Positions 42,409 to 50,555 of a DNA stretch of 64,000 nt are shown piece after piece. Position numbers and translations under genes: made by a program. The DNA lies in contig NZ_JACAXB010000002.1 of the NCBI RefSeq assembly GCF_013391415.1, positions 62,001 to 126,000 on the forward strand, written 5' to 3'. The notes under the pieces are model-generated. The model searched no databases, was not told where the DNA came from, and saw only the letters and a program-made list of their open reading frames with translations. Each line of letters starts with the position of its first letter. The stretch's first letter is position 1. Source of the DNA: Aquitalea sp. LB_tupeE. Lineage in GTDB: Bacteria; Pseudomonadota; Gammaproteobacteria; Burkholderiales; Chromobacteriaceae.

Positions 42409-43652
42409 AGGGCCTCGTCATTATTCCAGCGGTTCTTCCAGGCATCGGATGACTGCGTCCGCACATCAAACGGCTTGGGGTCCATCAACAGGTGCAGACG
42501 TTCGCCTGCATAAGGCGAATGCGCGTTGACCACCTCCATGTTCAACTCCACCCCCAGTCCCGGCGCGGTGGGCGGAATGATGAAGCCCTCCTCCCAGCGG
42601 ATAGGCTGCTTGAGCACCTGGGAATGGAAGCCGCCCCAGGTCATGATGCTTTCCTGAATCAGGAAGTTGGGCGTGGCTGCCGCCAGCTGTATGCTGGCCG
42701 CCGCACCAACAGGCCCGTTGTACAGATGCGGGGCAATCTGGACGTAATGGCACTCGGCCATACCGGCAATTTTCTTGGCTTCCAGAATGCCGCCCACCCG
42801 GCCCAGATTCATCTGCAAAATGGCGGCGGCTCCTTTTTGCAGCAGTTCGTGGAATTCATACTTGGTGGTCAGCCGCTCACCCGTGGCAATAGGAATGCTG
42901 GTGGCACGTGCCACTTGCGCCATGGCATCGGCCTGGCCGGGCGGCACCGGTTCCTCAAACCAGAGCGGGTCGTATTTTTCCAGCCTTTTTGCCAGACGGA
43001 TGGCAGACGCAGGCGTCATCTGGCCATGAGTGCCGAATAACAAATCACACTGGCTACCCACCGCCTCGCGAATCTTGCGGCAGAAGGTTTCGCATTGATC
43101 CATCACCTCCAGTGACAGGTGGTGGCCGGAATACGCGGTATAAGGCCCGGCCGGGTCAAACTTCAGCGCGGTAAAACCTTGCTGCATGTACTGTGCGGCA
43201 CATTCAGCGGCCAGATCCGGATCATCATAGTCGTACTGTCCCTGGGCATTTTGGGGGTAGAGATAGGTATAGGAGCGCAGGCGCTCATTCACCTTGCCGC
43301 CAATCAACTGGTAAACCGGCTGATTGGCCGCCTTGCCGATGATGTCCCAGCAGGCCATTTCCAGACCACTGACAATGCCCATCATGGAAAGATCAGGCCG
43401 TTGGGTGAAACCGCTGGAATAGCACTCACGGTAAAAGCGCTCCACCTGGTGCGGCTCGTGGTCCAGCAAATAGCGTTCGAACACATCCTGAATGGCCGGC
43501 ACCATCACCCGTGGATGAAAAGTCGCCGCATACACCTCCCCCACGCCCTGAATACCGCAGTCGGTTTTCAGGGTGACAAAAATCCAGTACATGCCACCAA
43601 CATGAGGCGGCGGCACCGCGACAACATGCGTTTCCATGGAGACGATTTTCAT
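42405..43652 (-). CDS. mandelate racemase/muconate lactonizing-type dehydratase (enolase superfamily)
   Basis: 415 residues with the two-domain enolase-superfamily layout. The capping domain includes GVGEVYAATFHP; the barrel has ALKFDPAGPY, two acidic metal positions in LWFEEPVPP and IATGERLTT, and the late His in IAPHLYNGP. It resembles sugar-acid (galactonate-type) dehydratases. At the position of the first metal ligand (normally D-x-H/N) the chain reads FGTHGQM, so the Asp seems to be replaced by Gly. The ATG at 43652 overlaps the MFS stop by 1 nt and has GGGAG 8 nt upstream. Probably a sugar-acid or polyhydroxy-acid enzyme. Confidence 0.85.
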   Translation of the reverse strand: MKIVSMETHVVAVPPPHVGGMYWIFVTLKTDCGIQGVGEVYAATFHPRVMVPAIQDVFERYLLDHEPHQVERFYRECYSSGFTQRPDLSMMGIVSGLEMACWDIIGKAANQPVYQLIGGKVNERLRSYTYLYPQNAQGQYDYDDPDLAAECAAQYMQQGFTALKFDPAGPYTAYSGHHLSLEVMDQCETFCRKIREAVGSQCDLLFGTHGQMTPASAIRLAKRLEKYDPLWFEEPVPPGQADAMAQVARATSIPIATGERLTTKYEFHELLQKGAAAILQMNLGRVGGILEAKKIAGMAECHYVQIAPHLYNGPVGAAASIQLAAATPNFLIQESIMTWGGFHSQVLKQPIRWEEGFIIPPTAPGLGVELNMEVVNAHSPYAGERLHLLMDPKPFDVRTQSSDAWKNRWNNDEAL

Positions 43653-44935
43653 CACGCAGACTCCCGTTGTTTATTCAGATAGTTGAAGGTAAACACTGCA
43701 ACAGTGCCCATCAGGCCGCAGCAGGCGATATATGCAAAATAGAATCGGTAGCTATCGATACCGGGATAATGCGTGGCAAATGCCGCGTTGATCATGGGCA
43801 GGAAAATGTCCGGCAAATAGCCGATGACCGAAATCAGACCAATGGCGAGGCCGGTAACGGAAAGCGGCACCCGGCAGGCATCCAGCAAGGACCAGTACAA
43901 ACCGCGAATGGCGTAGGTGAGCACCCCTAGCAGCAACACCAGCGCCAGCAAGAAATAAATACCTGCGCTGGCGGGGAAAAAGATCAGGCCGAACAGGCTG
44001 AGCGAGGCAAGCAACATGGTCAGGCCCAATACCCCTTCCTTGGAAAAACGGTCACCCAGAAAACCACCACCCACACCGCCAATCGGGCGCATCCACAATT
44101 TGGTGACGGTGATGAAACCGGCAGCCACGGCACTCATGCCATAGCCCTGCTGCAAATAGGCTGAAAAGGAATACGTTGCCCAGTACAGCTGGTAACCGCA
44201 AAAGATGATCAGCGCCAGCAGCCAGACTTGCGGTATGGCCAGCAATAGCCGCAAATCAGTGAATACACTGCTTTGGCGCTCAGCCCCGTTATCACGCTCT
44301 GCCACGCCCTTGTCCAGAAACAGCAGAATCAGTACGGCAATAGCCAGACAGGTAAAGGAATACAGGTAAATCACCTGCTGCAAGGCCAGCCGGCTATCCT
44401 CGCCCCGCTCCACATGAAAGGCAAAAATGGCCAGTGCAATGGATGCCAGAATGGCCTCCACCAGACCGCGTCCACCATCCAGAATGCCGAAGAAGCGGCC
44501 TTGCTCGTTGGCACTGGCCAGCATCTTCACCCCTTTGAGCAAGGCCGCCCAGAAGGTTAGTCCGGCGGCCAGTCCCCAGCCGATGAAGATGATTTCCAGT
44601 GCCTGGTATGCCGGGAAAGTGGCAAACCACAACCCCAGCCCGCCCACTACCGACAAGGAAAAGGCAATCAGCAAGCGCGGGGGAAAGCGGTCGGCCAGCC
44701 AGCCACTGGGCAAATAGCTGACGGCATACACCACGCCCAGCATGGAATAAAACACCCCCAGATCGCCGCTGGTGATATGGAAGCTTTGCAAAATGGTGGT
44801 TTCAAAATTCTGCCGCAAATACAGCAAGGGATAGATCGCACCCGCCGCCAGCAATAACAGGCCAAACTGGAAATAGCGCAAACGCTTGTGGGCAGGCAGC
44901 GGCAATGCTGCCGCCATCGAGTCAGCATGATTCAT
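43652..44935 (-). CDS. MFS transporter for the catabolic operon substrate
   Basis: 427 residues, twelve hydrophobic segments. SYLPSGWLADRFPPRLLIAFSL is the loop 2-3 MFS motif, and GGVGGGFLGDRFSKEG the loop 8-9 repeat. The architecture recalls the sugar-phosphate/hexuronate/organic-acid cation symporter group. It lies between the aldehyde dehydrogenase (with repeat copy 6 in the gap) and the dehydratase (1-nt overlap), so it most likely imports the operon's substrate. The frame is open to 45031; the ATG at 44935 is 10 nt after AGGAGA. Confidence 0.85.
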   Translation of the reverse strand: MNHADSMAAALPLPAHKRLRYFQFGLLLLAAGAIYPLLYLRQNFETTILQSFHITSGDLGVFYSMLGVVYAVSYLPSGWLADRFPPRLLIAFSLSVVGGLGLWFATFPAYQALEIIFIGWGLAAGLTFWAALLKGVKMLASANEQGRFFGILDGGRGLVEAILASIALAIFAFHVERGEDSRLALQQVIYLYSFTCLAIAVLILLFLDKGVAERDNGAERQSSVFTDLRLLLAIPQVWLLALIIFCGYQLYWATYSFSAYLQQGYGMSAVAAGFITVTKLWMRPIGGVGGGFLGDRFSKEGVLGLTMLLASLSLFGLIFFPASAGIYFLLALVLLLGVLTYAIRGLYWSLLDACRVPLSVTGLAIGLISVIGYLPDIFLPMINAAFATHYPGIDSYRFYFAYIACCGLMGTVAVFTFNYLNKQRESA

Positions 44936-45020
44936 CTTGATGGTGTCTCCTGCTGCACCGCAGGGCTTGAATGCGGCCTTATCGCTGGCCATCCTGTCGT
45001 GTGCAGACTTGTTGTTTAGC

Positions 45021-45128
45021 GTCGCTAACAAAACCTGGTAGAGAACCCCGAGCCAAGGCGCGCCGACGCAGACAGTACAAGAAGTACGGCAAGGAGGGGT
45101 AAGGCAGGCACGGGGGTTTTGTCAGCGG
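45021..45128 (-). repeat. dispersed palindromic repeat, copy 6
   Basis: 108 bp with ends GTCGCTAACAAAA and TTTTGTCAGCG and an exact core GTACTGTCTGCGTCGGC on the minus strand. The arms near the ends have diverged. The 'A' end faces the aldehyde-dehydrogenase stop, 30 nt away, within the catabolic operon. Confidence 0.85.
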
Positions 45129-45158
45129 GTCTTAATCCGGGTCAGGCAACCGCACTGC

Positions 45159-46583
45159 TCAGTATTTCAATACCACCAGGCGGGTTTGTGTGAACTCCAG
45201 CATGCCGTGCTTGCCATCGTCTCCCCCCAGGCCCGAGCGTTTCCAGCCGGAGTGATAGCCCTGATAGGGGTCGGCCGGGGTGCGGTTGACATACAGTTCA
45301 CCAGCTTCGATATGATTGGCAAAGCGCATGGCCGTCCGATAGTTTTCGCTGTACAGCACCGAGGCCAGGCCAAACTGGTGATCGTTGGCCATCTGCAGCG
45401 CTTCGTCCACTGTGCGGTATTGCAGCACGCACAGCACCGGGCCAAAAATTTCTTCCTGCACGATTTCCATGTCCTGGCGGCAAGCGGTCAGCAAGGTGGG
45501 GGGATAAAAATAACCAGGGCCTTCAGGAATGAAACCACCGGTTTCCAGTACCGCACCATCGTCCACTGCACGCGCCACCATCTGGTGGATATTCAAGCGG
45601 GTAGTGGCATTGACCAGCGGCCCCATGTAGTTGGGATGACTGGCACGGTTGCCGTACTGGCGGGCGGCAAAGCGCTCCTTGAGCAAGCGGACAAAGTCTT
45701 CGTACACGCTTTCCTGCACATACACCCGCTCCACCGAGGTACACAACTGCCCGCAATGGCTGAGGGCTGACGCCACGATATCGTTGGCAGCCTGTACCAG
45801 GTTGGCATCGGCCTCGATGATGGCCGGGGTTTTCCCGCCCAGCTCCAGCGATGACTTGGCGATATTCACCCGCGAGTACTCCAGCACCTTGCGCCCTGCG
45901 CCCACGCTGCCGGTGAGGGTGATCATGCCCACACGGGGATGGGTGCACACGGTTTCGGCCACCACATGGCTCATGGTCAGGATATTCACCACCCCGGCGG
46001 GCAAACCGGCATCCAGTACAGCCTGAGCGATTTCAAAAGCTGAGCAAGGGGTGTTATTGCTGGGGCGCACCACCACGGTATTGCCGGTGATCAATGCCGG
46101 GGCAATCTTGCGCAGCAAGGTGTAGACAGGAAAGTTGAACGGAATGAGGCAGGCCACTACGCCGATGGCCTCACGCATCAGCAGCAGGTTTTCCTGCGGG
46201 TTGTCACTGGGAATGACCTCCCCTTCGATACGCCTGGCCCATTCGGCATGGTAGCGCGTGATTTCTGCGGCATAGATTGCCTCACTGGTGGCATCACTCA
46301 GGCTTTTGCCAGATTCGCGCGCCAGAACGGCACCGATCTGACCGGCTCTGGCCTGCAAGGCAGCAGCCAGCTGGTGCAGATACCGGCCACGCTCGCAGGC
46401 GGGCAGTGCCGCCCAGGGCTTTTGTGCAGTGGTAGCGGCCTCGACGGCACGCAAGGCCTCGGCAGTGGTAGCGGCAGGCACCTGTGCGTAGGGCTGGCCG
46501 GTGGCAGGGTCCAGCACGGTGAACACGGCATCGCCCTCGGAAGCGACAAAGCCGTTATTGATGAAATTCTGATAGCACTGCAT
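45159..46583 (-). CDS. NAD-dependent aldehyde dehydrogenase (lactaldehyde/AldA-like)
   Basis: 474 residues. Motifs include IPFNFPVYTLLRKIAPALITGN, TLTGSVGAGRKVLEY, the catalytic Glu block SLELGGKTPAIIEADANL and the nucleophile Cys in SHCGQLCTSVERVYVQ. Similarity to E. coli AldA is good over AEWARRIEGE(V)IPSD and the C-terminal GGDDGKHGMLEFTQT. It is the first gene of the operon, with GAGGAG upstream. Lactaldehyde or glycolaldehyde from sugar-acid breakdown is a reasonable substrate, but this is inference from context. Confidence 0.87.
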   Translation of the reverse strand: MQCYQNFINNGFVASEGDAVFTVLDPATGQPYAQVPAATTAEALRAVEAATTAQKPWAALPACERGRYLHQLAAALQARAGQIGAVLARESGKSLSDATSEAIYAAEITRYHAEWARRIEGEVIPSDNPQENLLLMREAIGVVACLIPFNFPVYTLLRKIAPALITGNTVVVRPSNNTPCSAFEIAQAVLDAGLPAGVVNILTMSHVVAETVCTHPRVGMITLTGSVGAGRKVLEYSRVNIAKSSLELGGKTPAIIEADANLVQAANDIVASALSHCGQLCTSVERVYVQESVYEDFVRLLKERFAARQYGNRASHPNYMGPLVNATTRLNIHQMVARAVDDGAVLETGGFIPEGPGYFYPPTLLTACRQDMEIVQEEIFGPVLCVLQYRTVDEALQMANDHQFGLASVLYSENYRTAMRFANHIEAGELYVNRTPADPYQGYHSGWKRSGLGGDDGKHGMLEFTQTRLVVLKY

Positions 46584-46668
46584 GGGGCCAAACTCCTCGA
46601 CTAGAGTATTGGCACTATCAGACCAGCCGGCTGTCCGCAGGTCAAAGCAATTTCATGGATGAATATTT

Positions 46669-46686
46669 AATTTCACCAGTGAAATT
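46669..46686. promoter_or_regulatory. perfect palindrome upstream of the aldehyde-dehydrogenase operon
   Basis: AATTTCAC-CA-GTGAAATT has perfect 8-bp arms and a 2-nt centre, and a second half-site (CAATTTCAT) lies nearer the gene. It is about 86 nt upstream of the start at 46583. Size and composition suit an IclR- or GntR-type operator; the IclR gene at the end of this operon is the obvious candidate. Confidence 0.6.
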
Positions 46687-46750
46687 TTCTACCCAATCGG
46701 ACAGCCAGACTGGCGTGAAAAACAGGACAAACCACCCTGCCAGACTCAGA

Positions 46751-46857
46751 GCGGCTAACAAAAAAGCGTAGCGTCCCTGGGGCAAGACGCGTCGAGACCG
46801 ACAGTACAAGGATACGGCCGGAAGGCACAATGCAAGCGCAGGTTTTTTGTCAGCGGC
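46751..46857 (-). repeat. dispersed palindromic repeat, copy 7
   Basis: 107 bp with ends GCGGCTAACAAAA and TTTTTTGTCAGCGGC. The middle has diverged (GTACTGTCGGTCTCGAC on the minus strand). The 'A' end lies 2 nt beyond the CLC stop codon. Confidence 0.85.
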
Positions 46858-46859
46858 GC

Positions 46860-48143
46860 TTACTCTTGCCGACGCCGCCATGCCGCCAGTTCACTCAGTT
46901 TCAGCCCGCGCGGAAACGGGCGGTGCTTGCCATGGGCGATGCGTTGCGAACGATAAATGCCGGTATGGCCGGAGAACATGTAACTGGCCACGCAGGCCAG
47001 TGCAGCGTAGATGCCCACCTCACTGCCAAACAGCTCCATCGCCATGATGGTGGAAGCCAGCGGCGTATTGGCCGCACCGGCAAACACTGCGACAAAGCCC
47101 AGTCCGGCCAGCAAGGAAAACGGCAGGTGCAACAAGGGGGACAAGGCATTCCCCAGCGTGGCCCCGATAAAAAACAGCGGCGTGACTTCGCCCCCCTTGA
47201 AACCGCTGGCCAGTGACAGCACGGTGAGGCCCAGTTTGGCGGCAAAGTCATAAGCAGGTAGTGGCTGCGTGAATGCGCCCACAATGGTGGGGATACCCAG
47301 CCCGATAAAGCGCTCGGCCCCCGTGGGCCAGACGATGGCCACCAGCAACACACCACCCAGCAAGGGCCGCAGCGGCGCATAGGGCACATGGCGCTTGATC
47401 TGCGCCGACAAGGCATGGGTGCTGTTGGCAAACAACTTGCCCACCAGGCCGAACAGCGCCCCGGCCACCAGCGTGGCCAGCAAGGTCCAGGCACTGAGCA
47501 CGGGAAACTGGCTGATGGCGTAATGGGTATGCTGCACGCCCCAGCCCAGACCCACCTGATCGGCCACAATGGCCGCCAGCAGACAAGGAAACAGCGCGTC
47601 ATAACGCATGCGGCCGATGGCCAGTACTTCCAGCGCAAACACCGCACCGGCCAGCGGGGTGCCAAACACCGAGGCAAAACCGGCGGCAATGCCGCAGATC
47701 AGCAGGATGCGCCGGTCCGCATTACCCAAGCCCAGCACGCGGGTGACCTGATCGGCCAGTGCGCCGCCCATTTGCACGGCAGTACCTTCACGTCCGACCG
47801 ATGCGCCAAACAGGTGGGACATCACGGTGCCCCACAACACCAGCGGCACCATGCGCAAGGGCACGATGCGGGTGGGGTCGTGGATTTCGTCTATCAGCAA
47901 GTTGTTACCGGCCTCCACTTGGCGGCCATAACGCAGGTATACCCAGCCAACGGCAAAACCGGCCAGCGGCAGCAGAAACAACAAGTAGGGCTGGCTGAGG
48001 CGCATTGCCGTTGCCCACACCAGGCTGTGCAAAAAGAAGGCAGAAGCGGACCCGGCCAGCAAGGCAACCAGGCAGGAGAGCAATAGTAACTTGCTCATGC
48101 GCGGCAGCATGGCAAGTGTTTCGGAACGGGAAATGGCAGACAT
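46860..48143 (-). CDS. CLC-type fluoride/proton antiporter (EriC-F type)
   Basis: 427 residues, CLC fold with many short hydrophobic helices. The anion-filter segments read GNNLL (residues 79-83, in place of the chloride-type GSGIP) and GREGT with gating Glu119 (in place of GREGP); GGEVTPLF is at 317-324. These replacements are those described for the CLC-F subtype, which exports fluoride in exchange for protons. A fluoride-riboswitch-like leader upstream agrees. The ATG at 48143 has AGAAG 6 nt upstream. An in-frame TTG at 48170, directly behind GGGGAGGTGA, is a serious alternative that adds nine residues. Confidence 0.85.
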   Translation of the reverse strand: MSAISRSETLAMLPRMSKLLLLSCLVALLAGSASAFFLHSLVWATAMRLSQPYLLFLLPLAGFAVGWVYLRYGRQVEAGNNLLIDEIHDPTRIVPLRMVPLVLWGTVMSHLFGASVGREGTAVQMGGALADQVTRVLGLGNADRRILLICGIAAGFASVFGTPLAGAVFALEVLAIGRMRYDALFPCLLAAIVADQVGLGWGVQHTHYAISQFPVLSAWTLLATLVAGALFGLVGKLFANSTHALSAQIKRHVPYAPLRPLLGGVLLVAIVWPTGAERFIGLGIPTIVGAFTQPLPAYDFAAKLGLTVLSLASGFKGGEVTPLFFIGATLGNALSPLLHLPFSLLAGLGFVAVFAGAANTPLASTIMAMELFGSEVGIYAALACVASYMFSGHTGIYRSQRIAHGKHRPFPRGLKLSELAAWRRRQE

Positions 48144-48200
48144 AAGATTCTTCTGAATGACAAAACTCAATCACCTCCCCAGCCGGAAATTACTGACGCA

Positions 48201-48231
48201 CCTGCAGCTCCCAGCCAGGGATACCTGCAGG
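48201..48231 (-). promoter_or_regulatory. possible expression platform of the fluoride riboswitch
   Basis: CCTGCAG and CTGCAGG form perfect 7-bp arms. One arm overlaps the 3' conserved strand of the riboswitch (48224-48231), so this hairpin and the ligand-bound aptamer cannot form fully together. A strong Shine-Dalgarno GGGGAGGTGA follows at 48171-48180. Switching could act on translation; no T-run is present. Confidence 0.5.
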
Positions 48232-48312
48232 CATCATCAGCCCGGATGGGCGGTTCGCTGCTGCCACCTCCGGACTGGAAGCCGCAAACAGGCGGGAGGA
48301 ATGCCATCTCCC
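48224..48312 (-). promoter_or_regulatory. fluoride riboswitch (crcB motif)
   Basis: On the minus strand the 5' part reads GGGAGATGGCATTCCTCC and the 3' part GGGCTGATGATGCCTGCAG, separated by a GC-rich variable region. These are the conserved segments of the crcB/fluoride aptamer. The GGCAT and ATGCC segments can form its characteristic pairing. It lies 81 nt upstream of the CLC gene, whose filter residues are of the fluoride type. The call rests on remembered consensus, not a covariance search. Confidence 0.82.
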
Positions 48313-48426
48313 AAAGAATAACCATGCTAAAGGCAAAGCCGACTGGCGACAAGAAAAAAGCCGGGCTGCTGCTGGCAGACCAGGCCTGGCTCATGACCAA
48401 ACACGGTTGGCGCGCTCAGAACGTCT

Positions 48427-49431
48427 TTATGACAGGCTGTCACCCGGGGCGTTGCGCGTCTTGTACAGCGAATACAGCACGCCACCGGCCAGCAGCCCCA
48501 GCGTCACCACCAGCGATATGCCGGTGGGGATGTGGAAGTTCACCAGCTGAATGTCGTTCAGGTAGACCAGCCCCACTTTTACGCCAATGAACACCAGGAC
48601 GATGGCCAGTGAATACTTGAGATATTCAAAGCGGTGCACCATGGCCGACAGGGCAAAATACAGCGCCCGCAGGCCCAGGATGGCAAAAATATTGGAGGTA
48701 TACACCAGGAAGGGGTCCTGGGTAATGGCAAAGATGGCCGGGATGCTGTCCACCGCAAACACCAGGTCAGCGCTTTCCACCAGCAATAGCGTCAGCAGCA
48801 AGGGGGTGGCCCACCAGCCGCGACTCAGCCCATGCTGTTCGCCCCGCACCACAAAATGATGGCCATGCAAAGTGGGCGTCAGGCGCAGATGACGGCGCAG
48901 CCATTGGTACAGCTTGTTGTCATCCAGCGACGGGTGGCTTTCTTCCTGGCTGAACAGCATCTTGACCCCGGTCAGCAACAGGAACAGGCCGAACAGCACC
49001 AGTACCCACTTGAATTCGGCTACCAGCACTGCCCCCAGGCCTATCATGGCGGCCCGCAGCACGATGACGCCGAGAATCCCCCAGAACAACACCCGGTGCT
49101 GGTACAGGCGCGGCACTGCCATGCCGCTGAAAATCAGCGACATCACAAAGATGTTGTCCATCGACAGCGATTTTTCCACCAGATAGCCGGTGAGGTACTG
49201 CATGCCGGCATCCCCGCCGCGATACCACCACACCCAGCCGCCAAACACCAGACCCATGGCAATGTAAAAGGCCGACAGTTTCAGGCTTTCACGCACCCCG
49301 ATTTCGTGGTCGTCTTTGTTGAGCACCCCCAGGTCAAACACCAGCAAGGCCATCACAATGCCCATGAACATCAGCCACATCCACAAGGGCGTACCGGCAA
49401 ACAGCAGATTCAGCCATTCCATCGTCTTCAT
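48427..49431 (-). CDS. TerC/Alx-family integral membrane protein
   Basis: 334 residues with about nine hydrophobic segments. The TerC signatures are FDLGVLN near residue 32, EKSLSMDNIFVMSLIF, and the second acidic motif LLLVESADLVFAVDSIPAIFAIT; both contain membrane-embedded acidic residues. Alx-type members are linked to manganese homeostasis and alkaline response in other bacteria. GGGGA precedes the ATG at short spacing. No manganese riboswitch is seen in the 100-nt leader. Confidence 0.93.
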   Translation of the reverse strand: MKTMEWLNLLFAGTPLWMWLMFMGIVMALLVFDLGVLNKDDHEIGVRESLKLSAFYIAMGLVFGGWVWWYRGGDAGMQYLTGYLVEKSLSMDNIFVMSLIFSGMAVPRLYQHRVLFWGILGVIVLRAAMIGLGAVLVAEFKWVLVLFGLFLLLTGVKMLFSQEESHPSLDDNKLYQWLRRHLRLTPTLHGHHFVVRGEQHGLSRGWWATPLLLTLLLVESADLVFAVDSIPAIFAITQDPFLVYTSNIFAILGLRALYFALSAMVHRFEYLKYSLAIVLVFIGVKVGLVYLNDIQLVNFHIPTGISLVVTLGLLAGGVLYSLYKTRNAPGDSLS

Positions 49432-49470
49432 CTTTCCCCATGGTGCACTGCCATGACGGCATGCGACCGG

Positions 49471-49505
49471 ATAAAACGCAGATGAGCAGGACAGGCCTGC
49501 TCATC
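49471..49505 (-). terminator. terminator between htpX and the TerC gene
   Basis: GATGAGCAGG and CCTGCTCATC form a perfect 10-bp stem with a 5-nt loop, followed on the minus strand by TGCGTTTTAT. It is 27 nt after the htpX stop and 50 nt before the TerC start, so it ends htpX transcription or attenuates entry into TerC. Confidence 0.75.
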
Positions 49506-49532
49506 GTTCACTCCCGCAACCGTCCGGGTGAA

Positions 49533-50414
49533 TCAGCGCGCAGCCTGCAAGGCGGCAATACGCGACTCCAGCGACGGGTGGCTGGACATCAGCCCCATCA
49601 GGCCGGCCCCACCGGAAATACCGGACGCGGCCATGTTCTGCGGCAATTCCCCAGCGTGCACGCCACCCAGGCGGTGCAGCGCGGCAATCATGGGCTGCGG
49701 GCTGCCCAGCAGCTTGGCTGCGCCGGCATCGGCACGGTATTCACGCTGACGCGAGAAGTACATCACGATGAAAGACGCCAGAATGCCAAACACGATTTCA
49801 CACACAATCACGGTAATGAAATAGCCGATACCGGTGCCACTGGACGATTCTTCATCATTACGGCGCAGGAAGTTGTCCACTACATAGCCCACCACACGGG
49901 CCAGGAAGAAGACAAAAGTATTCACCACGCCCTGGATCAGGGTCAGCGTCACCATGTCGCCATTCTGGATGTGGGCAATTTCATGGGCCAATACCGCTTC
50001 CACTTCCTGCTCGGTCATGGAGGCCAGCAAGCCGGTGGATACCGCTACCAGTGAATTGGACTTGCTGGCACCGGTGGCAAAGGCATTCGGCTCGCCGTCG
50101 TACACAGCAACTTCCGGCATGGGCAAACCGGCACGGTCGGCCAGCTTGCGCACGGTAAACAGCAGCCAGCGCTCGGTTTCGTTGGCAGGTTGCTCAATCA
50201 CCCGTGCACCGGTGCTCCACTTGGCCATGGTCTTGGACATCCACAGCGAAATGAAGGCACCGCCAAAGCCCATCAGGGCGGCAAAGGCCAGCAGGCTGCC
50301 CATATTCAGGCCGCCAGCGGTGATGAAGCGGTTGATGCCCAGTAACTGGGCGGCGATGCTCAGCACCAGCATCACCGCAATATTGGTGGCGATCAGCAGA
50401 ATCACGCGTTTCAT
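49533..50414 (-). CDS. htpX: membrane zinc metalloprotease HtpX
   Basis: 293 residues. HtpX is an inner-membrane M48 protease that degrades misfolded membrane proteins. Two N-terminal membrane helices, the zinc motif [10 protein letters not shown] (HExxH), two further helices and the third ligand Glu in [12 protein letters not shown] are all visible. GAGGGG precedes the ATG. Divergent from the NhaR-like gene. Confidence 0.96.
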   Translation of the reverse strand: MKRVILLIATNIAVMLVLSIAAQLLGINRFITAGGLNMGSLLAFAALMGFGGAFISLWMSKTMAKWSTGARVIEQPANETERWLLFTVRKLADRAGLPMPEVAVYDGEPNAFATGASKSNSLVAVSTGLLASMTEQEVEAVLAHEIAHIQNGDMVTLTLIQGVVNTFVFFLARVVGYVVDNFLRRNDEESSSGTGIGYFITVIVCEIVFGILASFIVMYFSRQREYRADAGAAKLLGSPQPMIAALHRLGGVHAGELPQNMAASGISGGAGLMGLMSSHPSLESRIAALQAAR

Positions 50415-50505
50415 GATCTATCCCCTCGGTGGTGGTTGGTTGATGGCCCGTATCCCTTACGTAGCCACGACATTCAGATGCTGCATGATAGATGTTTCTG
50501 AACCA

Positions 50506-50548
50506 CGAAAAAATCAAATAAAATAGTAAAATCCTTACGATTTTTTCG
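50506..50548. promoter_or_regulatory. long dyad in the htpX / nhaR-like divergent region
   Basis: CGAAAAAATC (50506-50515) and GATTTTTTCG (50539-50548) are perfect 10-bp inverted arms separated by 23 nt of AT-rich sequence. The dyad ends 7 nt before the nhaR-like start. This could be an autoregulatory LysR-type site; the gene has no evident ribosome-binding site, so the dyad covers its translation-initiation region too. Confidence 0.5.
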
Positions 50549-50555
50549 AATCATC

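Noticed and set aside
6337-46857. The repeats as a CRISPR array or as an insertion sequence
   Set aside because: Copies are kilobases apart, lie in both orientations, contain no coding capacity for a transposase and have no regular spacers.
48167-48400. A 77-codon minus-strand frame upstream of the CLC gene
   Set aside because: It runs through the riboswitch aptamer and has no ribosome-binding site or recognisable features.
49432-49532. Possible manganese (yybP-ykoY) riboswitch before the TerC gene
   Set aside because: The region is only about 100 nt and is mostly occupied by the htpX terminator; the aptamer's conserved GGGGAGUAGC-like segment is not found.
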